From contig JAFAFL010000032.1 in NCBI GenBank assembly GCA_023423535.1, positions 310,001-374,000 on the forward strand: a stretch of 64,000 nucleotides of DNA. Direction: 5' to 3'. The notes below the pieces were generated by a model, which saw nothing but the letters and a program-made list of their open reading frames with translations, had not been told where the DNA came from and searched no databases. The stretch comes from Pseudomonadota bacterium. GTDB taxonomy: Bacteria > Myxococcota > Myxococcia > Myxococcales > Myxococcaceae. The position numbers were made by a program, and so were the translations under genes. Position 1 is the first letter of the stretch. Each line of letters starts with the position of its first letter. Below are positions 20,440-29,304 of this stretch, one piece after another.

Positions 20440-21342
20440 ATGTCCTCCTCCGCAGAACGCGTCGACAAGCAGTGGCAGAAGAAGGGCCTCGAGGCCTACA
20501 GCACCGGGGCGATCCTCGGGACCTTGCAGCACTACGGCGTGGCGCTCGATGAAGCGGGCTTCAAGGCCGCCGCGGCCGACAAGTTCCCCGCGCAGCTCGC
20601 CATGGACTGGATCCCCACCTGGAAGGGCACCGGCCAGTTCCAGAACTTCCCCTACGTCGCGGCCATGGAGCTCACCCGCCGGCTCTTCCCCGACCGGCTG
20701 ATGCCCACCGACCTGTCGAAGGGCCTGGCGGAGCTGCTGCAGGCGCTGGTGGAGAAGCAGAAGGGCGGCGAGGCGGCGGAGCTCGACGCGCGGTTCGGCC
20801 GCGTGGAGGGTATGGTGGAGAAGCTGCCCACGAACGAAGAGGCGCGGCGCGGCTTCGTGGACGAGTCGCTGCTGCAGCTCGGCGAGAAGGTCGTCCGCGC
20901 GATGGACGAGCTCGGTGAGGCGGTCGCGCGCGCGGGTCACCACAATGAGGCGCGCAGGTTCGCGGAGCTGGAGGAGAAGCTGCTACCCGAGCGCCGCGGG
21001 ATCGCCACCGCCCTGGTGCAGGCGGTCGCAGGCGACCGCGACGCCGCGGTGCAGAAGCTCAAGAGCGCGGGCGAAGAGGCCGGCCGTCCCATCGAGACGA
21101 AGGTGATGGCGGTGGAGTCGCTCACCCACCTCGACGCGCTCGATGAAGCGCTGGAGATCGGCAAGGCCGCGCTCGACGTCGCCGAGTCCACCGACGAGCA
21201 CCACGCGGCGATGGCGCTGTGCGACCAGGTAGGCAGGATCCTCGAGCGCCTCGGGCGGCGGGACGAGTTCCTCGCCAACCGCGAGCGCGCGAAGCGGATC
21301 TCCGCCGCGCACAGCCACGCGCACCCGCATCACCGGCACTGA
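20440..21342 (+). CDS. Unknown helical protein with His-rich tail
   Basis: 300 residues, no signal peptide. The first 100 residues (VDKQWQKKGLEAYSTGAILGTLQHYGV) are a globular-looking helical segment, and from about 110 the sequence consists of amphipathic helices rich in Ala, Glu and Arg (LAELLQALVEK, AVQKLKSAGEEAG, AALDVAESTDEHHAAMALCDQV) that could be TPR-like. It ends HSHAHPHHRH, a possible metal-binding tail. I do not recognise the family. It stands right after the radical SAM gene and may be co-transcribed or use its own leaderless start. Confidence 0.65.
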   Translation: MSSSAERVDKQWQKKGLEAYSTGAILGTLQHYGVALDEAGFKAAAADKFPAQLAMDWIPTWKGTGQFQNFPYVAAMELTRRLFPDRLMPTDLSKGLAELLQALVEKQKGGEAAELDARFGRVEGMVEKLPTNEEARRGFVDESLLQLGEKVVRAMDELGEAVARAGHHNEARRFAELEEKLLPERRGIATALVQAVAGDRDAAVQKLKSAGEEAGRPIETKVMAVESLTHLDALDEALEIGKAALDVAESTDEHHAAMALCDQVGRILERLGRRDEFLANRERAKRISAAHSHAHPHHRH

Positions 21343-21373
21343 GCCGGGGCGGGGCTCAGCCTCCGCACATCAC

Positions 21374-21408
21374 GACGCCGCGAAGCGTTGGTCGACGACC
21401 GCGGCGTC
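21374..21408. terminator. Perfect 9-bp hairpin between convergent genes
   Basis: GACGCCGCG (21374-21382) and CGCGGCGTC (21400-21408) are perfect complements around a 17-nt loop. It lies between the stops of the + gene ending at 21342 and the - gene ending at 21425, where a bidirectional terminator is expected. A weaker 6-bp hairpin (TGAGCC/GGCTCA, 21340-21358) overlaps the stop codon of the + gene. Confidence 0.5.
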
Positions 21409-21424
21409 CCCTCTCAGTACGCAG

Positions 21425-22150
21425 CTACTTGAACCTGCGTCCGTCTGATCCGACCTCCTGCGGCTTCTCGCGGTGGGTGAGCGTCGGTTCGGTTGAGATG
21501 AGCTCGAACTGCTCGCGGGTGAGGAACACGAGACCGCCCTGTGCGCCGTCGTCGAAGGCGTACACGCGCTCCGGTGAGCCTGCGCTCGCGAGCATGTCGT
21601 TGATGATCGTGAAGGCCCGCGCGGACGCGAGCTCCCAGATGTTGACGCGCTCGTCCGAGAGGTCAGCCGTCTCGTAGATCACGTGCGCGGTTCCGTTCAC
21701 GAGCACGGAATACGACTCGTCGGTGACCTGATCTTCGACGACGAACGGTGGGACGCCCTGCAGCCGCAAGAAGACCGCGAGCCTCTTCATCAGGCGGCCG
21801 ACGTCGCCCTCCGCCAGGTCTTCGGCGTCTGCGTCGTGCACCCGTCCAGAGCCCGCGTAGTAGGGGTACGTGAGGTCCTCCGGCTCAGCGATCAGCTCTT
21901 CCAGATCTCCTTCGGATGTCCATGCCCTCGTGTAGGCGAGGATCTCCCGTGCATGAGGCCGATGGTCGTCGAAGCCGATGAGACGCAGCCTCGAGACGAG
22001 GGGTGCGTCCGCAGCCGAGGTCGATCTCGTTTCTGACGATGGTCCCATATCGCTCGCCGCGCGACGTGAAGAGGGGCCGATTGAGCAGACGGCGAGCACC
22101 GCGGTCGCCGCCCCTGCGCCAAGGATGAACAGCGGCAAGCGACTGCGCAC
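21425..22150 (-). CDS. Hypothetical secreted protein
   Basis: 241 residues from GTG 22150, preceded by GGGAGGAG with 7-nt spacing. N-terminal signal-like segment VRSRLPLFILGAGAATAVLAVC could be a signal peptide or a lipoprotein signal (Val at -1 of Cys is unusual). The rest has mixed charged and hydrophobic sequence (LIGFDDHRPHAREILAYTRAW, RVNIWELASARAF, AFDDGAQGGLVFLTREQFE) with no family I recognise. The codon third positions look less GC-rich than in neighbouring genes. It starts 14 bases after the stop of the Ig lipoprotein gene, so the two are probably co-transcribed. Confidence 0.6.
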   Translation of the reverse strand: MRSRLPLFILGAGAATAVLAVCSIGPSSRRAASDMGPSSETRSTSAADAPLVSRLRLIGFDDHRPHAREILAYTRAWTSEGDLEELIAEPEDLTYPYYAGSGRVHDADAEDLAEGDVGRLMKRLAVFLRLQGVPPFVVEDQVTDESYSVLVNGTAHVIYETADLSDERVNIWELASARAFTIINDMLASAGSPERVYAFDDGAQGGLVFLTREQFELISTEPTLTHREKPQEVGSDGRRFK

Positions 22151-22164
22151 CGAGCAACTCCTCC

Positions 22165-24465
22165 CTACTGAACCGTGAAGCTCCCGAGCGTCATGCCGCT
22201 GTTCCCGTCGCGGTCGAACGCGCGCACCGCCCAGGTGTAGGTGGCGCCGGGCGTGAGCGAGGGGCCGGCGTAGAGGGTCTCGCTGCGGCTGGGTGGAAGG
22301 AGCTTGCTCCAGACCGTCCGGCCCTGCGCGTCGCCGACGAGGATCTGCACCAGCGACACCGTGGGACCGGAGGCGGGGAGCTGCCACTGCAGCACCGGCG
22401 ACGCGGACGCGAGTTCTCCCGGCGCGACGAGCTGGGGCGGCTCGTCGAACACGCCGGTGATCGGCAGCTCGAACGTCTCCTTCAGTGCGTTGGCGTAGGT
22501 GACCTCGAGCGCCCACACGTCGCCCATCTTCGGGCGCAGCTTCCCGAGGTTCACCACAGTCGAGAGGTCCCCCGCCGAGGTGAAGCTCTGCGCGAGATCC
22601 ACCGGCGAGGCGATGCCCGGACCCGCGAGCAGCGTGGCGCGTACCACCAGCCGGGTGTTCGATCGGGCGAAGACGTCCACCAGGGTCGCCTCGTTGGTGC
22701 CGGAGAATCTGCGCGAGATGGCGACGCGCGGCCGCACCTGACCCGCGGGCAGCTCCAGCTCGAGGCCTTCCTGCGAACCCCCTTCGAGTTCCACGAAACG
22801 GGCCTGATCGAAGCTCACCGGATCGACCGGACCGAGCTCGCCGTCCTCGTTCCGGTCGTGCAGCACGTAGAGCTCGTAGTCGGCCGCCGCGAGGCCGGGC
22901 ATCGACCACCGGTCGTGGCGCTGGTCCGATGCGACGCGAGTGAGACGGCCTTCGTTCGGTCCGCGCGAGGCCACGACGTACGCGTCGCCCATCGGCGAGG
23001 GCTCGGACCAGGTGAGCCGGCCCGCCACCGAGCGATCTCCGAAGAGCTCACCACCCGCGGAGACGGGGCCCGTGGCGGGCGAGACGGGACCGGTCAGCGT
23101 TCCGCTCTCTGCACGGGCGCTGAAGTAGTAGCTCCCCTGCGGATCCAGCCCTGTCACCAGCGGCGTCGTGCCCGCGCGCACCGTCACCGAGCCGTACGCG
23201 TTCAGCGGTCCCGGGTTCGACAGCTCGCTCCAGTACACCGTGTAGTGCGTGGCCAGCTCGTTCCCGTTGGCGTCGAGCGACCGCGGCACCGTGAGCAGCG
23301 CGGCGCCGTCACCGGCGATCACGCCTGGCGCGCCAATGCTGCCGGGCGACAGCAGCGGCGGGTTGACGAGCTGCAGCGCGACGTTCGCGATCGCGTCGCC
23401 GGTGAGGCTGACTTCGACCGAAGCCAGCGGGCTCGCGGTGCGGACATAGGTTCCGGTGCCGAGCGTGTCCATGAAGGCCCACACGGTGGCCTTGCCCTCG
23501 CCGGTCACGCCGCGCACGGTGAAGGCGCCGGGGCCGGTGAGGCTGGTGCCGGTGGTGTTCGAGCCCTGCACGACCACGTAGATGCGGCCCTGCCGCGGGC
23601 CCGCGTAGGTCACCGTGCCGCTGATCTGCCGCGTCTTCGGCACCACCGTCACCGTCGCCGTGGCAGAGCGATCCGGCACATCGACGCTGGTGGCGATCAC
23701 GCTGTACGTCCCCGGGACCGCGGGCGCCGTGTAGAGGCCCTCCGGCGTCACGTGACCTCCCTCATCGGTCGGCTCCACGCGCCACGACACCGCGCTGTTC
23801 GCCGTTCCGGTCGCGACGCCGTCGAACTGGAAGGTCTTGCCCGCCACCAGCGTGACCTCGCGCGGGTCGAGGAAGATGTTCACCGTGGACGGCAGCACCG
23901 TCACCGCCGCGCGGCCGACGAGCGAGGGCGTGGAACGGCTCTGTGCGACGACGTGGTAGGTGCCCGGCTCCGGCGGCGCCGTGTACATGCCGAGCTCGGT
24001 GATGGTGCCGCCCGCCGAACCCTCTTCCACCGACCAGTTCACCACCGCGTGCTGCACGCCGCCGACGCGCACCGTGAACTCCACCTGACGACCTGCTTCG
24101 ACCTGCACCTCGGCGGGCGAGATCTCCACTTTCGGCGCGGCGGGGACGACCTTCACCTCCGCGGTCGCGCGCGTGCCGCGAGAGGCCACGCTCTCCGCCA
24201 TCACCGTGTAGAGGCCCGGCGTCGCGGGCGCGGTGTAGAGGCCGTCACCATCGACGGTGCCGCCGCCGGGATCGATCACGCCCCAACGCACGCGCGTGTC
24301 CTTGCTGCCCTCCACGCGCGCCTCGAGCTGAAGCGTGTCGCCCGCCGCGACCTCCGCCGTCGAAGGCGTCACCGTCACCGTGATCTCTGGAGCGCCACCA
24401 CCGCAACCCCACACGAAGAGGAGGCCGGCGGCGAGCCACGGAAGCGATCGAGCGAAGCGCGACAT
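22165..24465 (-). CDS. Ig-like repeat lipoprotein
   Basis: 766 residues. Lipoprotein-type signal with Cys near 21 (LFVWGCGGG). Residues about 27-290 contain three repeats of some 85 residues with the pattern G-x-YTAP-x-x-PG-x-Y-x-V-x-A-x-S (GLYTAPATPGLYTV, GMYTAPPEPGTYHV, GLYTAPAVPGTYSV), typical of bacterial Ig-like folds in surface proteins. The rest includes a fibronectin-III-like stretch (LDPQGSYYFSARAESGTLTGP) and a further beta-rich C-terminus. Surface or outer-membrane location is likely; ligand unknown. GGAG precedes the ATG. The next gene downstream starts 14 bases after the stop. Confidence 0.82.
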   Translation of the reverse strand: MSRFARSLPWLAAGLLFVWGCGGGAPEITVTVTPSTAEVAAGDTLQLEARVEGSKDTRVRWGVIDPGGGTVDGDGLYTAPATPGLYTVMAESVASRGTRATAEVKVVPAAPKVEISPAEVQVEAGRQVEFTVRVGGVQHAVVNWSVEEGSAGGTITELGMYTAPPEPGTYHVVAQSRSTPSLVGRAAVTVLPSTVNIFLDPREVTLVAGKTFQFDGVATGTANSAVSWRVEPTDEGGHVTPEGLYTAPAVPGTYSVIATSVDVPDRSATATVTVVPKTRQISGTVTYAGPRQGRIYVVVQGSNTTGTSLTGPGAFTVRGVTGEGKATVWAFMDTLGTGTYVRTASPLASVEVSLTGDAIANVALQLVNPPLLSPGSIGAPGVIAGDGAALLTVPRSLDANGNELATHYTVYWSELSNPGPLNAYGSVTVRAGTTPLVTGLDPQGSYYFSARAESGTLTGPVSPATGPVSAGGELFGDRSVAGRLTWSEPSPMGDAYVVASRGPNEGRLTRVASDQRHDRWSMPGLAAADYELYVLHDRNEDGELGPVDPVSFDQARFVELEGGSQEGLELELPAGQVRPRVAISRRFSGTNEATLVDVFARSNTRLVVRATLLAGPGIASPVDLAQSFTSAGDLSTVVNLGKLRPKMGDVWALEVTYANALKETFELPITGVFDEPPQLVAPGELASASPVLQWQLPASGPTVSLVQILVGDAQGRTVWSKLLPPSRSETLYAGPSLTPGATYTWAVRAFDRDGNSGMTLGSFTVQ

Positions 24466-24546
24466 TCGGGGAGCTCCAGAAGGGGAAGCTCCGCTCTTCG
24501 CACGGATGCGCGAACGGGCTCAAGCCCGGCGGAACTCGTGGAAGGA

Positions 24547-25134
24547 CTACGAAGCCGCGCTGCGCGCGCGCCGGCGCGGGCGGGGCAGCGCGGTGACCGC
24601 GGTCTCCTCCACGCCGTGCTCGTTGAAGCGCGTCTCGACCCGCCAGCGCGAGGCCGTCTCCACCTCCGACTGCACCGAGTTGACCGGCACCAGCGCGCCG
24701 ACCGTGGTGTAGGAGGCCTTGCCGGTGCGGGTCTTCGTGTGACGGAGCTCGAACTGCTTCGAGCGCGCGAGGAACCAGTCACGCGTGTCGGGCAGCGGCA
24801 GGTGGTGGACCTCGCCCAGATCGAGGAACGCGTAGAGGTAGAGATCCGCGGTCGTGTAGAGGAAGCAGCCCGGCGTGTCGCGCTCGAGGTTGGAGACGAG
24901 CTCGAAGAAGTAGTTGCCGCGCCGTCCCTGCCGGTCTCCCTTCACCTCCACGCCGAGCACGCGCCCGTCGGGATGCTCCCAGAGGAGATCCACGCCGCGG
25001 TGCTGGAAGCGCGGATCCTGCTGCACGTCGTGCACGCGCGAGCCCGGCGCCTGCGAGACGAGGTAGGTGCGACAGAGCCCCGCCGCGCGCTCGGCCGCAC
25101 CGAGCACGCCGCGCATGCTGTAACCCTGGGACAT
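24547..25134 (-). CDS. PD-(D/E)XK nuclease-like protein
   Basis: 195 residues, cytoplasmic. The motif HRGVDLLWEHP...LGVEVKGDR has Asp49 and Glu63-x-Lys65, followed by NYFFE, the arrangement of the PD-(D/E)XK nuclease fold. I see no DNA-binding domain. The C-terminal 60 residues are Arg-rich (RPRRRARSAAS at the end). Nuclease activity is inferred from a short motif only; it might be a degenerate or structural member. Its ATG is 6 bases after the stop of the DUF4920 gene, so the two form an operon. Confidence 0.5.
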   Translation of the reverse strand: MSQGYSMRGVLGAAERAAGLCRTYLVSQAPGSRVHDVQQDPRFQHRGVDLLWEHPDGRVLGVEVKGDRQGRRGNYFFELVSNLERDTPGCFLYTTADLYLYAFLDLGEVHHLPLPDTRDWFLARSKQFELRHTKTRTGKASYTTVGALVPVNSVQSEVETASRWRVETRFNEHGVEETAVTALPRPRRRARSAAS

Positions 25135-25140
25135 CTTCTT

Positions 25141-25668
25141 CTAGCGCCGAAGCTCCACGCCGTTGGCGACGAGCTGGACCTCGCGCGGCTTGCCGTCCTT
25201 GCCGCGGGGAACGTTCGCGCCCTCGGCCTCGAGGTGCTTCGCGTTCGCGTCGGTCAGCTCCGCCACCTTCACCACGCCCTCGAGCTTCACCTGCGAGCCC
25301 GCCGAATCGAGCGGAACGAAGAAGCCGTAGTCCTTGAAGGTCACGCGCACGCCGTTCGCCTTCGCGTCGTTCGCGGCCGCCAGCTCCATCCAGCAGCCCT
25401 TCTTCGTGCAGACCTTCCGCGCCGTGCCTTCGAGCGCCACCGTCTTGCCGGCGTGCTGCTCCGGTGAGGCGAGCAGCGCGTCGAGGGTGACCTTCTGCGC
25501 GGTGCCGGTGAGCTTGTCGCCGCGCTGGATGACCTCGGCGCCCGCGGCCTTTGCGCCCGCTGCTGCCGGTGCCTCGGCCGCCTTCGGCTGCGAGCAATGC
25601 TCGCTGTCGGCGTTGGCCTTCGGGGGAGTGGTCGCCAGCAGAAGAGAGACGAGCGCGGTGGAGAGCAT
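25141..25668 (-). CDS. DUF4920 family exported protein
   Basis: 175 residues. An N-terminal signal-like segment (MLSTALVSLLLATTPPKANA) precedes an Ala-rich linker. The core GKTVALEGTARKVCTKKGCWMEL, then GVRVTFKDYGFFVPLD, matches the DUF4920 pattern, in which two Cys (here Cys-x4-Cys) sit in a small beta barrel of OB-fold type. Known members are exported and uncharacterised. The two Cys could bind metal or form a disulfide. The gene diverges from the Yip1-like gene and is first in a two-gene operon with the PD-(D/E)XK-like protein. Confidence 0.75.
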   Translation of the reverse strand: MLSTALVSLLLATTPPKANADSEHCSQPKAAEAPAAAGAKAAGAEVIQRGDKLTGTAQKVTLDALLASPEQHAGKTVALEGTARKVCTKKGCWMELAAANDAKANGVRVTFKDYGFFVPLDSAGSQVKLEGVVKVAELTDANAKHLEAEGANVPRGKDGKPREVQLVANGVELRR

Positions 25669-25715
25669 GCCGGCGTGCTAGCGCGATCGATTGAGGCGAT
25701 CAAGCCGAGGGGGGC

Positions 25716-25721
25716 TACAGT
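25716..25721 (+). promoter_or_regulatory. Candidate -10 (TACAGT) with a short leader
   Basis: TACAGT at 25716-25721 is the same hexamer found before 54419 and 58099. Here it stands 31 nt before ATG 25753, and GGAGGGAG lies between, so this transcript would carry a normal leader with a Shine-Dalgarno sequence. Confidence 0.35.
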
Positions 25722-25752
25722 GCCGCGGCCCTCGTGGAGGGAGTGCGCCTGC

Positions 25753-26667
25753 ATGGAAGCCCAGTGTCCGAGCTGCTCCAGCGTCTTCGTCGTCCATCGC
25801 GCGGGGCTCCAGTACTGTCCTCGCTGCGGCGCGCGCGTGAACGTGCCGGAGCTCGATTCGCTGCCTCCTCCGCCGCCTCCACCTTCACAGCCTGCTGCTC
25901 ACGAGGCCTCTCCTCCGCCGACTCCGCCAGCACCGCCCGCCCCGCCCCCGATGCCCGAGCGCGGTCCCATTTCGTGGGAGCGCCGCCGCGAGCTTGGGTT
26001 CTTCCGTGCGGTGTGGATGACGTGGCGCGACTCGCTCTTCAGTCCGGACGCGTTCTGGCGCCAGGTACATCCGACGGAGCGCACGCAGGACGCGCTCTTC
26101 TACGCGTGGCTGATGGCGGTGGTGAGCGCGGTGCTGACGGTGCTGGTGCAGGCGCCGCTGCAGCTCGCGCAGGCGCGGATGCGCGAGGCGAACGGGAGCT
26201 CGGGCGCAAGCGGGCTCCTCGCGATGCTGCCGGACCTTCCGGACAACGCCGAGCGGGTGCTCAGCGGGATGATGACGCCGGGCGGGAGCATCCTCCTCGG
26301 AGTGCTGGGCGTGGGCTTCACCGCGTTGCTCTATCCGCTGCAGCTGGTGATCGTCTCCGCGATCCTCCACCTCTTCGCGGTCCTCTTCGGCGCGTCGAAG
26401 CACGGCTACTGGGCGACCTTCCGCGTGGTGAGCTACTCCTCCGGCGCGATGATCTTCTCGGTGCTCCCCTGCATCGGGATCTTCGCGGTCCTCTACATGT
26501 ACGTGCTGCAGGGCTGGGGGCTCGTTCGGGTGCAGGAGACGACGGCCGCGCGAGCGACCTTCACGATGCTGGCATTGCCGGTCGTCGCCTGCTGCCTCGC
26601 GTGCGCGGGCTTCGCGGCCGCTATGATGGCGCTCGCCGCCTCGATGTCGTCCCTCGGAGTGCAGTGA
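25753..26667 (+). CDS. Zinc-ribbon Yip1-domain membrane protein
   Basis: 304 residues. The N-terminal zinc ribbon has Cys5-x2-Cys8 and Cys22-x2-Cys25, followed by a Pro-rich linker (about 35-70) and a Yip1-type membrane domain with five predicted helices (FYAWLMAVVSAVLTVLV, MIFSVLPCIGIFAVLYMYVL and others). Bacterial Yip1 proteins are uncharacterised inner-membrane proteins. The ATG at 25753 is preceded by GGAGGGAG with an 8-base spacer. The next gene begins 1 base after its stop, so they are co-transcribed. Confidence 0.75.
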   Translation: MEAQCPSCSSVFVVHRAGLQYCPRCGARVNVPELDSLPPPPPPPSQPAAHEASPPPTPPAPPAPPPMPERGPISWERRRELGFFRAVWMTWRDSLFSPDAFWRQVHPTERTQDALFYAWLMAVVSAVLTVLVQAPLQLAQARMREANGSSGASGLLAMLPDLPDNAERVLSGMMTPGGSILLGVLGVGFTALLYPLQLVIVSAILHLFAVLFGASKHGYWATFRVVSYSSGAMIFSVLPCIGIFAVLYMYVLQGWGLVRVQETTAARATFTMLALPVVACCLACAGFAAAMMALAASMSSLGVQ

Positions 26668-26668
26668 C

Positions 26669-27109
26669 GTGAACCGCCCCGTGCAGCTCTTCTGGCCCGC
26701 GCCCAACCGCCGCTTCGCCTTCGTCGACGCGCTGGCGCTCACCGGACTCGCCGGTCTGTTGATCGCGCGTTACATCCCGGTGGCGAAGCTGCCGTTCTGG
26801 GGATGCGCGTTCCGCGAGCTGACCGGCTTCCCGTGTCTCGGCTGCGGACTCACGCGGGTGGCGGACCGGATGAGCCACTTCAACTTCGCCGGCGCCTGGG
26901 ATGCGAACCCGCTGGGCACGATCGCGGCCGGGCTCTTCATGCTCGCCATCGTCGCCTCCGTCGCGCACTTCCTCTTCCGCGTGCCCTATCCGGAGCTGCA
27001 CCTGTCGCCGATGCTCAAGCGCTGGCTGCGCGTCGGCATCGTCGGCGTCGTCTTCGTCAACTGGGCGTGGGTGGCGGTGAAGTACCGCTTCCCCGAGTGG
27101 CTCGGATGA
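26669..27109 (+). CDS. DUF2752 membrane protein
   Basis: 146 residues, three hydrophobic helices. CAFRELTGFPCLGCGLTRVADRM is the DUF2752 signature (Cys, then Phe-Pro-Cys-x-Gly-Cys-Gly-Leu-Thr-Arg). Function unknown; the Cys motif could bind metal or form a disulfide. GTG start one base after the upstream stop, and ATGA overlap with plsY downstream, so Yip1-like, DUF2752 and plsY form one operon. Confidence 0.8.
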   Translation: MNRPVQLFWPAPNRRFAFVDALALTGLAGLLIARYIPVAKLPFWGCAFRELTGFPCLGCGLTRVADRMSHFNFAGAWDANPLGTIAAGLFMLAIVASVAHFLFRVPYPELHLSPMLKRWLRVGIVGVVFVNWAWVAVKYRFPEWLG

Positions 27110-27687
27110 TCGCGGCCCTGCTCGTCGCCGCCGGCTACCTCTGCGGCTCCGTTCCGTTCGGCGTGCTGCTCACGCGCCTGCGCCGAGGCGTGGACGTGCG
27201 GGGCTCGGGCAGCGGGAACATCGGCGCCACCAACGTCGCGCGCGTGGCAGGGAAGAAGCTCGGCGCGGTGGTGCTCCTGCTCGATGCGGCGAAGGGCGCG
27301 CTGCCGGTCCTCGCCTCGCTGTGGCTCGTGCCGGACTCCCCGCGGCTGCACGCGTTCGTCGGTCTCGCAGCGTTCCTCGGTCACGTCTTCCCCGTGTGGC
27401 TGAAGCTGCGCGGAGGGAAGGGCGTGGCCACCGCGCTCGGCGTCTTGTTGGTGCTCGTGCCGTGGGCCGCGCTCAGCGGTGCCGCGGTGTGGCTCGCGTG
27501 TGTGCTCGTGCTGCGCATCAGCAGCGTGGGCTCGCTGCTCGGAGGGCTCGTCGCCGTCGCGGTCGCCTTCTTCACCGCGCGCCAGGACGCCTACGCGCTG
27601 CTCACCGCCGGGCTCTTCGGGATGATGCTCTTCACCCACCGCGGGAACATCACGCGGCTGCTGCGCAAGTCGGAACGGAAGCTGTAG
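27106..27687 (+). CDS. plsY: Acyl-phosphate glycerol-3-phosphate acyltransferase
   Basis: Transfers the acyl group from acyl phosphate to glycerol-3-phosphate, the first step of phosphatidic acid synthesis, in the cytoplasmic membrane. 193 residues with five or more helices and the family motifs GSGNIGATNVAR (about 36-47) and GGKGVATALG (about 105-114). Start ATG overlaps the DUF2752 stop (ATGA). Supplies the substrate of PlsC-type enzymes. Convergent with the SGNH hydrolase gene, one base between stop codons. Confidence 0.93.
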   Translation: MIAALLVAAGYLCGSVPFGVLLTRLRRGVDVRGSGSGNIGATNVARVAGKKLGAVVLLLDAAKGALPVLASLWLVPDSPRLHAFVGLAAFLGHVFPVWLKLRGGKGVATALGVLLVLVPWAALSGAAVWLACVLVLRISSVGSLLGGLVAVAVAFFTARQDAYALLTAGLFGMMLFTHRGNITRLLRKSERKL

Positions 27688-27688
27688 G

Positions 27689-28339
27689 TCACGGCGCCGC
27701 CGTCGCCGCGTTGAAGGCCCTCGCCACGCGCTCCACCTCCGGCCACACCATGTCCGTCCACCGGTCGTAGCCCTTCGCCGAGGGGTGGAAGCCGTCGCTG
27801 CAGAAGTAGTCCGGGTTCGTTGGCAGCTCGCGTTGGCTGAAGGAGAAGAGGTCCACCACGCGGAAGCGCGGGCGCTGCGCGACCCCTTCGATGACCGCGT
27901 TGAGTTCCTTGATCCGCGCCTGGATGACCTGCGGCGTGACGCCGAGCCAGGTGCGCGCCACGTCCGCGGCCGGAGCAAGTGACACGTCCACGAGGTTGCA
28001 GAGGATGACCTGCGCGCCGGTGGGCTCGAGCGCGTCGGCGATCGTCGTGAGGTTGCGCGCGAACACCGTGGCCGAGGTCATGCGCCAGCCGTCGTTGGTG
28101 CCGATGCCGACCGTCACCAGCGCGGGCTTCTTCGTCGCGGCCTTCTGCGCCGGCCCGTGCGCCATGTCATACGAGGTCGCGCCGCTGCGGCTGAGGTTGA
28201 GGATGCCGGCGTTGATGCCGATCCCCTTGAGGCGCTGGAACAGGCGCTCCGGATAGCCGCCATCGTCGTTCGCGCCCACGCCGACACCGGAGGAGTCTCC
28301 GAGCGCGACGTAGCGGAAGAGGGGAGCGGGCGCGGACAT
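27689..28339 (-). CDS. SGNH/GDSL-family hydrolase
   Basis: 216 residues, no signal peptide. Block I is YVALGDSSGVG (Ser16), block III VGIGTNDGW and block V SDGFHPSAKG, so the Ser-Asn/Gly-Asp-His set of a GDSL esterase is complete. The substrate is unknown. I chose ATG 28339 because the family starts there; the frame extends to 28408 into the next gene. CAGAGT seven bases upstream is a weak -10-like hexamer. The upstream EamA gene ends 65 bases away. Confidence 0.82.
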   Translation of the reverse strand: MSAPAPLFRYVALGDSSGVGVGANDDGGYPERLFQRLKGIGINAGILNLSRSGATSYDMAHGPAQKAATKKPALVTVGIGTNDGWRMTSATVFARNLTTIADALEPTGAQVILCNLVDVSLAPAADVARTWLGVTPQVIQARIKELNAVIEGVAQRPRFRVVDLFSFSQRELPTNPDYFCSDGFHPSAKGYDRWTDMVWPEVERVARAFNAATAAP

Positions 28340-28404
28340 GCAGCGGACTCTGCCGCGCGGAGGGAGGGTGAAAAGCGCAGCCCTTCCGGGATGTTGGACG
28401 TCCG

Positions 28405-29283
28405 TCACCCGGTCGGCGCGAGCGCCAGCGCGACGACGCCCGCGACGATGCAGAGCGCACCGAGCAGGCGTCTGGGCCCCGCCTTCTCGCCGAGCAGCCG
28501 CGCGCCGTAATACGCGGCGATGAGCGTGGCGAGCTCGCGCGCCGGCGCCACGTGGCTCACCGGCGCCACCCGCATCGCGTAGAGCACGAGGATGTAACCA
28601 AGCGGCCCGAGCACGCTCACCACCAGCGCCGGTCTCCAGTACGCGCGGACCTCACGTGCGACGCCCGCGCGATCCGCGAGCGCTCTCGGCGTCAGCGCCA
28701 CCACGCGCAGCACCGTGCCCGCGTAGTCCACGATCACCGGCGAGAGCAGCAGCACCTTCACCGCCCACCCGTCGGTCACGGTGTAGGAGGCGATGAAGAG
28801 CCCGATGCCGAGTCCCCACAGCGCGCCTCTTCGCGGCGTGCTCGTGGTGGATGCGCCACGCCACTGGATGCCGGCGACGAGGAGGATCCCCGCGACCACC
28901 GCCACCACGCCGAGCAACGAGGTCACAGTCAGCGTCTCGCCGAGGAGCAGCACCGCCGCAAAGAAGGCGAAGAGGGGACCCGAGCCGCGCGCCACCGGAT
29001 AGACGAGCGAGAGATCCGCGACGCGATACGCGGCCTGGAGCGTCAGCGAGTAGCCCAGGTGCAGCACCGCGGTGAGCACCAGCGCGAGGCCGTGCAGCGG
29101 CGTCATCGAAGGCATCCCGCCGGTGAGCACGATGCCCACCGCGATCGGCGTGAGGATCCCCAGCGCGCCCACCGAGTAGAGCCAGACGAAGTGGCGCGAG
29201 GCCGCAGCGCGCTTGGCGTAGAGGTTCCACGTCGCGTGCGTCGTCGCGGCGAGCAGCACGGCGAGGAGCGCGGTCAGCGGCAT
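28405..29283 (-). CDS. EamA/DMT-family transporter
   Basis: 292 residues with ten predicted hydrophobic helices in two repeated halves, as in drug/metabolite transporters. N-terminal LLAVLLAATTHATWNLYAKRAA and PVARGSGPLFAFFAAVLLLGETLTV match the EamA fold. The substrate (metabolite, amino acid or drug) cannot be read from sequence. It starts 21 bases after the methyltransferase stop and is probably co-transcribed. Confidence 0.82.
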   Translation of the reverse strand: MPLTALLAVLLAATTHATWNLYAKRAAASRHFVWLYSVGALGILTPIAVGIVLTGGMPSMTPLHGLALVLTAVLHLGYSLTLQAAYRVADLSLVYPVARGSGPLFAFFAAVLLLGETLTVTSLLGVVAVVAGILLVAGIQWRGASTTSTPRRGALWGLGIGLFIASYTVTDGWAVKVLLLSPVIVDYAGTVLRVVALTPRALADRAGVAREVRAYWRPALVVSVLGPLGYILVLYAMRVAPVSHVAPARELATLIAAYYGARLLGEKAGPRRLLGALCIVAGVVALALAPTG

Positions 29284-29304
29284 CGGGCGCGGCGCCGGCG
29301 CAGG

